Below, piece by piece: positions 31,800 through 37,160 of a DNA stretch of 37,160 nucleotides. This DNA is from an uncultured Ruminococcus sp. (lineage in GTDB: Bacteria > Bacillota > Clostridia > Oscillospirales > Ruminococcaceae), in contig NZ_CALDMP010000055.1 in NCBI RefSeq assembly GCF_937915125.1, forward strand, positions 1 through 37,160. The letters run 5' to 3'. The translations under genes and the position numbers were made by a program. Each line of letters opens with the position of its first letter. The first letter of the stretch is position 1. The notes under the pieces were generated by a model. The model ran no database searches. It worked only from the letters and a program-made list of their open reading frames with translations, and was not told the DNA's origin.

Positions 31800-32825
31800 A
31801 TGCGTATTTGGGAAGGATACCAGCACGGTATCAATTTCGGCGGATGGTTTTCACAGCAGGAACACAGCGACCGTCACTATCAGATTTTTATTTCAGAATC
31901 GGATTTTGCCACAGTGGCAAGCTGGGGATTAGATCATGTACGAATCCCGGTCGATTTCGAACTAGTAGAATCGGAAGGCGGCATACGAAAAGAAGAGGGA
32001 TTTTCCTGGATCGAACGCTGTCTGAAATGGTGCGAGAAGTATCATCTTCATATGATACTGGATCTGCACAAAACGCCGGGATACTCATTTGATGATCAAT
32101 CAAATGCAGGGGAATTTTTCAAAAATCTGGCATTGCAGGCACGTTTTATGTCCCTTTGGCAGGAATTTGCACGCCGATTTGGAAAGTATCATAAAATTCT
32201 TGCATTTGAATTGCTGAATGAAGTGGTAGACAGCAGCATTGCAGAACAATGGAACAAGATCGCAGCAAATACAGTGGCTGCCATTCGTTCCATTGCACCC
32301 GAAATTCCGATTTTGATCGGAGGAATTCACCATAATGGTGCTGATGGTGTCCCCCTTCTGGATCCCCCGGCAGATGATCATATTGTGTATAATTTTCATT
32401 GCTTTGAGCCGATCGTCTTTACGCACCAGACTGCATTCTGGGCAAAGGGAATGCGGCAGGATTTTCATATTGCCTATCCGGATTCCTTAGATACTTATCG
32501 TAAGTGTTCAGCTGCTTTTAACAAAGAATATACCGATCCCCTTGTAAAAGAAGGCGTGACAGACGTTGAGGCTTCACTCTTTGAAGCGAATTTTGCCGCA
32601 GCTATCAGTTGTGCAGAAAAATACAATGTACCTCTATATTGCGGTGAATATGGCGTCATTCATCAGGCAGATATTGAAAGCACGCTGCGCTGGTTCCAGG
32701 TCATATCCTCTGTATTTGAGCGGCATCATATCGGGCGTGCTGTCTGGACGTATAAAAAAATGGATTTCGGTTTAACGGATTCTCATATGCTGCCGATCCT
32801 GCGCCAGATCATTCCACTTTTGTGA
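31800..32825 (+). CDS. Intracellular GH5 glycoside hydrolase
   Basis: This 341-residue single-domain GH5 enzyme lacks a signal peptide and dockerin, so it probably cleaves imported beta-linked oligosaccharides in the cytoplasm. The acid/base is Glu141 in FELLNEVVD and the nucleophile Glu283 in YCGEYGVI. The early HVRIPVDFELVE and the late VWTYKKMDFGL are also GH5-like. AGGAGG lies eight bases before the ATG. The neighbouring AraC regulator is the likely controller. Glucanase, glucosidase or mannanase specificity cannot be decided. Confidence 0.92.
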   Translation: MRIWEGYQHGINFGGWFSQQEHSDRHYQIFISESDFATVASWGLDHVRIPVDFELVESEGGIRKEEGFSWIERCLKWCEKYHLHMILDLHKTPGYSFDDQSNAGEFFKNLALQARFMSLWQEFARRFGKYHKILAFELLNEVVDSSIAEQWNKIAANTVAAIRSIAPEIPILIGGIHHNGADGVPLLDPPADDHIVYNFHCFEPIVFTHQTAFWAKGMRQDFHIAYPDSLDTYRKCSAAFNKEYTDPLVKEGVTDVEASLFEANFAAAISCAEKYNVPLYCGEYGVIHQADIESTLRWFQVISSVFERHHIGRAVWTYKKMDFGLTDSHMLPILRQIIPLL

Positions 32826-32866
32826 TTATATCATTCCCCGGCAGTTTCGCCGCCATATCCAAAAAG

Positions 32867-32958
32867 AAAAAGCTGTTGCAGACAGTCAAAATCCAAACAC
32901 AGAACCGTCTCTGTTCCGACTCGTTCTTTGGATTTTGCTGTATTTGCAGCAGCTTTTT
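32867..32958. terminator. Long bidirectional terminator-like palindrome between GH5 and hydrogenase genes
   Basis: AAAAAGCTGTTGCAGACAG...AAAATCCAAA pairs with TTTGGATTTT...CTGTATTTGCAGCAGCTTTTT. The stem is about 30 bp with a few mismatches around a loop of about 30 bases, ending in A- and T-tracts on both sides. It lies between convergent genes. Confidence 0.8.
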
Positions 32959-32990
32959 ATATATAGGATTATCTATTTCGAGAATTGTTA

Positions 32991-34454
32991 TTATAGATTC
33001 CAGTCATCCCGGTGCATCGGAGTCTTGTCAGCGCCAAGTTGGATCAGATTTTCCTGGATACTGCGCTGATCGGCTTTTCCAATCAGAGCCTCTCGTGATT
33101 TTTTGAACTTTGCGACATCCACATGACGGCTCGGACCGCCAACACAGCCGCCATCGCACGCCATTCCTTCAATAAAGTCTGCGGAAAACCGTCCCATTTT
33201 CAACATCAGCAAAGCACGCTTGCAGGCATCTGTGCCATTGCAGCGTTCCACTTGTACTTCGTTTGTAACGCCTTGTTCTTTCATACCTTCCAGCACAGCT
33301 GCAGTTACGCCGCCGCTGTTGCCAAACCATTTTCCAAAAGTACTTGCTTCCTGGCGCGTTTCTGCACTTTCCTTGATGGTGACGCCACGCGCACGGATGA
33401 TGGCACGGATCTCACCGAATGTCATGGCATAGTCGGCGTTGCCCGGCACTTTCTGATCCATAACCTCGCTTTTTTTTGCGATGCATGGTCCGATGAACAC
33501 AGTTATTGCTTCGGGATCCCGTGATTTGATCCAGCGGGACACACCACACATAGGCGAAACTGTTGTTGAAATATTCTCTTCCAGATCCGGATAATGCAGA
33601 CGAATCAGATTGACAAATCCAGGGCAGCAGGATGTAGTACACTTTTTCCCTTCCTTATATGCCTCTGCCCACTCAGCAGCTTCTGCATAGGCTGTCATAT
33701 CGCCGCCCAGTCCCACTTCAATCATATCCATAAAGCCGACTTCTTTCAGCGCATTTCGCCAGCTTTCAAAAGTGATGCCTTCCCCGAACTGTCCTTCGGC
33801 AGACGGTGCAATCATTGCATAGACGTGCTTCTTGTCGACAATTGCCTGGCAAACATCTACCACACAAGATTTTGAGCTGATCGCGCCAAAGGGACAACTG
33901 TGGATGCACTTGCCGCATTGAATACATTTTTTCTCATCAATATAACAGATGCCATTTTCATCAGTAGAAATTGCGCCGACGGGACAACTGCGGCGGCAGG
34001 GACGGATCAGATCGGCAATTGCATTATATGGGCATGCCGCCGCGCACTTTCCGCACTCCCGACATTTCTGGGGATCAATATGTGCACGGGAACGTCCGAT
34101 ATCGATTGCATCGAAATTACAAGACTGCTGACAAGCCTTTCCCATACATTTCTGGCAGTTATCCGTGACTACATATCGGGAGATCGGACAATCTTCACAT
34201 GCCGCCTGCACAACCTGTACCACCAATTCATTATGGGCGCCCTGGGGTGCCTTTCCTTCTGCAAGGCGGATCCGCTGGCGTACAATTTCACGTTCTTTAT
34301 ATACGCAGCAGCGATATTTTGCTTTTGGTCCGGGCATCATCCGATACGGCAGCGCATCTTTTTCTTCCTCAAATTTTCCGGCAAATACCAGTTTTGCTAC
34401 CTCGCATAAAATATCGTGCTTGATTTGAATAATCGTTCCGTCGTTCGTAACCAT
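32991..34454 (-). CDS. [FeFe]-hydrogenase-like iron-sulfur protein (variant H-cluster motifs)
   Basis: This 487-residue protein has an N-terminal electron-transfer region with several 4Fe-4S motifs: CQKCMGKACQQSC, CRECGKCAAACP, CRRSCP and CIQCGKCIHSCP. The catalytic part follows. The three H-cluster motifs are present in altered form: TSCCPGFV (usually TSCCPxW) near residue 271, GPCIAKKSE (usually MPCxxKKxE) near 323, and EGMACDGGCVGGP (usually ExMxCxxGCxxGG) near 430. All four cluster cysteines are kept. This points to group B-like [FeFe] hydrogenases, less studied than group A. No HydE, HydF or HydG maturase is in the window. It has its own promoter. Hydrogen evolution, uptake or sensing are all possible. 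Confidence 0.88.
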   Translation of the reverse strand: MVTNDGTIIQIKHDILCEVAKLVFAGKFEEEKDALPYRMMPGPKAKYRCCVYKEREIVRQRIRLAEGKAPQGAHNELVVQVVQAACEDCPISRYVVTDNCQKCMGKACQQSCNFDAIDIGRSRAHIDPQKCRECGKCAAACPYNAIADLIRPCRRSCPVGAISTDENGICYIDEKKCIQCGKCIHSCPFGAISSKSCVVDVCQAIVDKKHVYAMIAPSAEGQFGEGITFESWRNALKEVGFMDMIEVGLGGDMTAYAEAAEWAEAYKEGKKCTTSCCPGFVNLIRLHYPDLEENISTTVSPMCGVSRWIKSRDPEAITVFIGPCIAKKSEVMDQKVPGNADYAMTFGEIRAIIRARGVTIKESAETRQEASTFGKWFGNSGGVTAAVLEGMKEQGVTNEVQVERCNGTDACKRALLMLKMGRFSADFIEGMACDGGCVGGPSRHVDVAKFKKSREALIGKADQRSIQENLIQLGADKTPMHRDDWNL

Positions 34455-34542
34455 AATAACCTCCAGTCAGTCCTGTGCATCTGTAATCCAGTCTCAGCGC
34501 AAGTTATCACGACAGCTGCATAGAATCAAAATGTTCTCTTCT

Positions 34543-34571
34543 ATTATATCATGATTTCGGTGGTTTGTAAA
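34543..34571 (-). promoter_or_regulatory. Promoter of the hydrogenase-like gene
   Basis: On the minus strand TTTACA (34571-34566) and TATAAT (34548-34543) are 17 bases apart, about 90 bases upstream of the ATG. No terminator was seen after the kinase gene, so read-through is also possible. Confidence 0.78.
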
Positions 34572-34586
34572 GCCCATGTTTCTGCA

Positions 34587-35840
34587 TCATTTCACATAGC
34601 ATTCTTCGTACAGAAGAACAAGTACTGTGTACCAATTCTCTTCTGATTCTGTACAAAGTTTTCCATGATATTTCCCCACGATTTCGCTTACGCTCTTTAA
34701 GCCGATACCATGGTTTTCAGTATCTGTTTTTCTTGTTGCGTGATGCTTTGGAAGCACGCCGTCAAACCGGTTTCCCACACTAATGCGAATGATTCCTTTT
34801 TCCGCTTTCATTTTCAACTGGATCAGCCGATCCTCGGGCAGGAGCCGATTGGATGCCTCCACAGCGTTATCCAGCAGATTTCCAAGAATAACGTTCAAAT
34901 CAAAAACCGGGAATGAAAATGTCCCCGGCAGTTCCACCTGAATTTCCAGTTTTGCGCCAGACTGCCGAAGGGGCGTCAGCTTGTAATTCAAAATACTGTT
35001 TACTGCTTCATTTTCCGTGTAGGAGACCCAATCTGCATTTTCTAAAAACGATTCTGAAGTTTGCAGATATTCCTGGAGTTGCTCTAAATCACCTGTTTCC
35101 AGGAGACGCTGCATCTGGAACAGGTGATTCTTCATATCATGGCGCAGACATCGCAGCCGCATTTGTGACTGCTGAACCACTTCCAACTGCGCCTGATAAG
35201 CCTGATTTTGCTTCTGGATTAGTTCAGCTGTGTGATGCTCCTCCATCATACGCATCAGCAGATCGTACAGAGAAAAAACGCTGACATTGATCAGCAGGAG
35301 AATGATGGCGGAAAGCAGAGACTGCCAAGACAGTGTACGTGCCACAAAGTGTGCAACAACAATACAGCCGAGAGGTACGAAAACAGTTGTCAGAATATAG
35401 AACATCTTCAGTTTTGGTGTGGTGACACTATGGAACAGCTGAAAGTGCAGGATGATCCGGGCAAATACCAGCAAGAGCAAGGAAGATACAAAACCACTGG
35501 TAAAGAAAATTGGCGGCGTGTCCATCCACACTGTGGCTGTGGTGCAGACAATGTCAGCAATCATACTTAAGATATAGATGGACACTGTCCCAAGAACCCG
35601 TTGCATCCATGTAGTACGATAAAGCAGTGTGATGCAGAAAAATGGGATCAGATTGCTGAGAATATTCAGAATGCCATTATGAAACAAAAGATAGATGCCG
35701 CTGTTCAGCAGATAATATCCCAGATAACAGAATAATTCAGCCCACATGAGACGGCGTTCTTTATGAAAAAACATACTGGCGCATTGATATACCGCATAAA
35801 TATGAAATAAATTTGAAAAAAGATAAAAGAAAAGTTCCAT
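34587..35840 (-). CDS. AgrC/LytS-like sensor histidine kinase (GHKL type)
   Basis: This 417-residue membrane kinase has six or so hydrophobic segments in residues 1-190, then a coiled-coil linker. The phosphoacceptor region RCLRHDMKNHLFQMQRLLE lies near residue 233, and a GHKL ATPase has the N-box NVILGNLLDNAVEASN and the G-box HGIGLKSVSEIVGKYHG. This layout is that of peptide-sensing AgrC-type kinases. It starts five bases after the stop of its LytTR response regulator. No agrB/agrD-like peptide genes are visible, so the signal may come from outside the window or not be a peptide. Confidence 0.92.
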   Translation of the reverse strand: MELFFYLFSNLFHIYAVYQCASMFFHKERRLMWAELFCYLGYYLLNSGIYLLFHNGILNILSNLIPFFCITLLYRTTWMQRVLGTVSIYILSMIADIVCTTATVWMDTPPIFFTSGFVSSLLLLVFARIILHFQLFHSVTTPKLKMFYILTTVFVPLGCIVVAHFVARTLSWQSLLSAIILLLINVSVFSLYDLLMRMMEEHHTAELIQKQNQAYQAQLEVVQQSQMRLRCLRHDMKNHLFQMQRLLETGDLEQLQEYLQTSESFLENADWVSYTENEAVNSILNYKLTPLRQSGAKLEIQVELPGTFSFPVFDLNVILGNLLDNAVEASNRLLPEDRLIQLKMKAEKGIIRISVGNRFDGVLPKHHATRKTDTENHGIGLKSVSEIVGKYHGKLCTESEENWYTVLVLLYEECYVK

Positions 35841-35845
35841 TTGAT

Positions 35846-36613
35846 TTAATTCCTCATAAGCCAGTCATCTACTACAGACTGCTGCGTGCGGCTGATCGGC
35901 AGAACTTCATGTTCTGGACCGCACAGATAAACGGAATTTGTTGTATATCTCTCGATATAATCCGGATTCACCAAATACGATTTATGAATGTTCAGAAAGG
36001 ATTCGAAACATTTTTGCTGTCTGACATCAGAGAGTTTCCCATAAAACGAAGCACGCCCGTCAACCATTTTTACAACGATCTGCCTGCCGCAGCTGTTCAG
36101 ATACTGAATCCGGGACACCGGAACACGCATCAGTGTTTTTCGGCAGGTGAATTCAAATAGACGGTGCGTCATGTTGCGGTATTGGATCGCCTTTTGCATC
36201 GTATCTGAAATTTCCTCCAGAGAAGCAGGCTTTTTGATGAAACCGGCTGGGCGGATATTTGAAATCGTAGCAGCTGCACAATGATCATAAGATGTGACAA
36301 AGATGATATCCACATCCTTTAAGCCCACTATTCTCCGCAAACGGATCCCCAATGTAATCCCATTCATCTGTTCATCGCCGTCCTGAAAACGATTCTGAAA
36401 AAAATCAGGCATTTTTCCGCAGCCGGAAAAGTCAATGTCCAGAAACAGAAAATCATAGTGCACACCATTCAGACAGGCTTGATATAAGGATTCACAATCC
36501 GTATAAATGTCCGGCGGATCCATATCCACGTCTTTCTGTGTGCTGTAAATCAAAAGATATTCCCGTATCCTCTGACACATTGACGCATCATCATCTGCAA
36601 TTGCTATTCTCAT
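35846..36613 (-). CDS. LytTR-family response regulator (AgrA-like)
   Basis: This regulator is 255 residues from ATG at 36613, nine bases after AGGAG; an earlier in-frame ATG at 36622 abuts that site. The receiver has acidic residues DDD at 7-9, the phospho-acceptor Asp59 in FLFLDID and the conserved Lys in FIKKPAS. A roughly 16-residue stretch after Asp59 (DFSGCGKMPDFFQNRFQDGD) replaces the usual short MPxMNG loop, so the receiver has an insertion. Residues about 150-255 are a LytTR DNA-binding domain (RIQYLNSCGRQIVVKM, FLNIHKSYLVNPDYIE). It forms an operon with the downstream kinase. Confidence 0.93.
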   Translation of the reverse strand: MRIAIADDDASMCQRIREYLLIYSTQKDVDMDPPDIYTDCESLYQACLNGVHYDFLFLDIDFSGCGKMPDFFQNRFQDGDEQMNGITLGIRLRRIVGLKDVDIIFVTSYDHCAAATISNIRPAGFIKKPASLEEISDTMQKAIQYRNMTHRLFEFTCRKTLMRVPVSRIQYLNSCGRQIVVKMVDGRASFYGKLSDVRQQKCFESFLNIHKSYLVNPDYIERYTTNSVYLCGPEHEVLPISRTQQSVVDDWLMRN

Positions 36614-36664
36614 AAAAACCATCTCCTACAATTTTTACAACAATACCGCCCCAATGTTGTTCTT

Positions 36665-36850
36665 AAGGCAACACCGTACAAAGAACGCCTGACGGCTCTG
36701 CGCATCATCTGTCTGCTGATTTTTTCCACATGTCGAAAAGTACTGGTGCATACAAAAATACACACTCCGTTCTTTGTTTTTATGGCGAAAAATCTGACGA
36801 AGTCTACGCTCGTAGAGTACATCTGACACAATCTCTGTACGGTATTGCCT
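36665..36850. repeat. Palindromic repeat, long copy H (186 bp, divergent interior)
   Basis: Ends are AAGGCAACACCGTACAAAGA and GTACGGTATTGCCT. The interior differs from copies C, D and G, so this is a diverged relative or a different subfamily with the same ends. It lies in the long leader of the LytTR regulator gene. Confidence 0.8.
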
Positions 36851-36926
36851 GAAATGAATGAATCTCTCCTATTGTCCATTTATAGAATTCTGAGAATCGA
36901 TCAAAACGATCAATTTTATCTAAACA

Positions 36927-36955
36927 ATTATATCACGTTTCGACACCTTTTGCAA
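36927..36955 (-). promoter_or_regulatory. Promoter of the LytTR regulator/kinase operon
   Basis: On the minus strand TTGCAA (36955-36950) and TATAAT (36932-36927) are 17 bases apart. The resulting leader of about 300 nt holds repeat H and no credible gene. Confidence 0.72.
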
Positions 36956-36993
36956 GATGTTCCTTTTTATTTTTTTGAGAAATTTCATAATCG

Positions 36994-37010
36994 TTCGACA
37001 AAATTCGACA
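36994..37010. promoter_or_regulatory. Direct TTCGACA repeats between divergent promoters
   Basis: TTCGACA occurs at 36994-37000 and 37004-37010, exactly one helical turn apart, and once more at 36939-36945 inside the spacer of the regulator's promoter. It lies between two divergent promoters. It could be a binding site of the LytTR regulator or of another factor. Confidence 0.4.
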
Positions 37011-37055
37011 AATCACAAAAATATATTCAGTTACCGGAAGATTCCTTTGAAATTC

Positions 37056-37084
37056 TTGACATTACACGACAGATTTGGTATAAT
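37056..37084 (+). promoter_or_regulatory. Promoter directed out of the right edge of the window
   Basis: TTGACA (37056-37061) and TATAAT (37079-37084) are 17 bases apart, a consensus match at both boxes. The gene it serves is beyond the window. Confidence 0.85.
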
Positions 37085-37103
37085 CAAGAGAACTTGTTTC
37101 CTT

Positions 37104-37160
37104 AAGGCAACACCGCACAAAGAGCGCCTGTCGGCTTTGCACGTCATATGCTTGCATATT
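37104..37160 (+). repeat. Palindromic repeat, copy I (cut by the window end)
   Basis: AAGGCAACACCGCACAAAGA, GCGCCTGTCGGCTTTGCACG and TCATATGCTTGCATATT match the reverse strand of copies D and G. It begins 19 bases after the outward promoter, in the leader of the unseen gene. Confidence 0.88.

Overview
The window looks like a chromosomal segment of a fibre-degrading Ruminococcus-type Firmicute (Oscillospiraceae). Three secreted proteins end in type I dockerin modules (GH26, a DUF4832-type protein, GH9), which implies a cellulosome. Other markers point the same way: an [FeFe] hydrogenase, intracellular GH5 and GH43 enzymes, a class-II GalT, a LytTR two-component system, and near-consensus sigma-A promoters with 17-bp spacers. 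The genus is inferred from gene content; no search was run.

Region 1 (1-9540, all minus strand) is a sulfur-assimilation locus of two transcription units. The distal unit reads sulfate-binding lipoprotein, two CysT/CysW permeases, CysA ATPase, CysK, a 31-aa membrane peptide and an Rrf2-family regulator. A 26-codon upstream ORF sits in its leader. The second unit reads MetY, a siroheme/4Fe-4S sulfite-reductase-like protein, a TusA-like carrier, a thioredoxin, a ThiS-like carrier ending GGGQ, a ThiF/MoeB-like activating enzyme, and a gene cut by the window edge. The genes overlap or nearly touch. This set resembles the protein-thiocarboxylate route to homocysteine known from Wolinella (HcyS/HcyF/HcyD/MetY). 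Both promoters carry the same palindrome, CCTATTGACwwrrTAGG, over the -35 box, a plausible operator for the Rrf2 protein.

Region 2 (9540-16060) holds a secreted CBM-GH26-dockerin mannanase-like enzyme on the plus strand, then a convergent gene for an uncharacterised DUF4874/DUF4832-like dockerin protein. The latter, with its own promoter and terminator, is bracketed by two almost identical 160-bp elements in opposite orientation. An SLC13-type permease follows.

Region 3 (16060-29300, minus strand) holds a small acidic protein plus a Uup-like ABC-F ATPase, then GH9-CBM3c-dockerin / GtrA / beta-CASP metallo-beta-lactamase protein / nitroreductase as one gene run, a membrane GGDEF protein, and a GH43-galT pair.

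Region 4 (29300-37160) holds tRNA-Leu(UAA), a cytoplasmic Cu/Zn-SOD-like protein, an AraC regulator divergent from an intracellular GH5, an [FeFe]-hydrogenase-like protein with an altered H-cluster pocket, and a LytTR regulator/sensor-kinase pair. A promoter at the right edge fires out of the window.

A family of palindromic repeats with ends AAGGCAAyACCGCACAAAGA is scattered through the right two thirds: nine copies of about 40 to 186 bp. Several lie in 5' leaders directly downstream of a promoter. With the inverted 160-bp pair around the DUF4832 gene, this is the least explained structure in the window.
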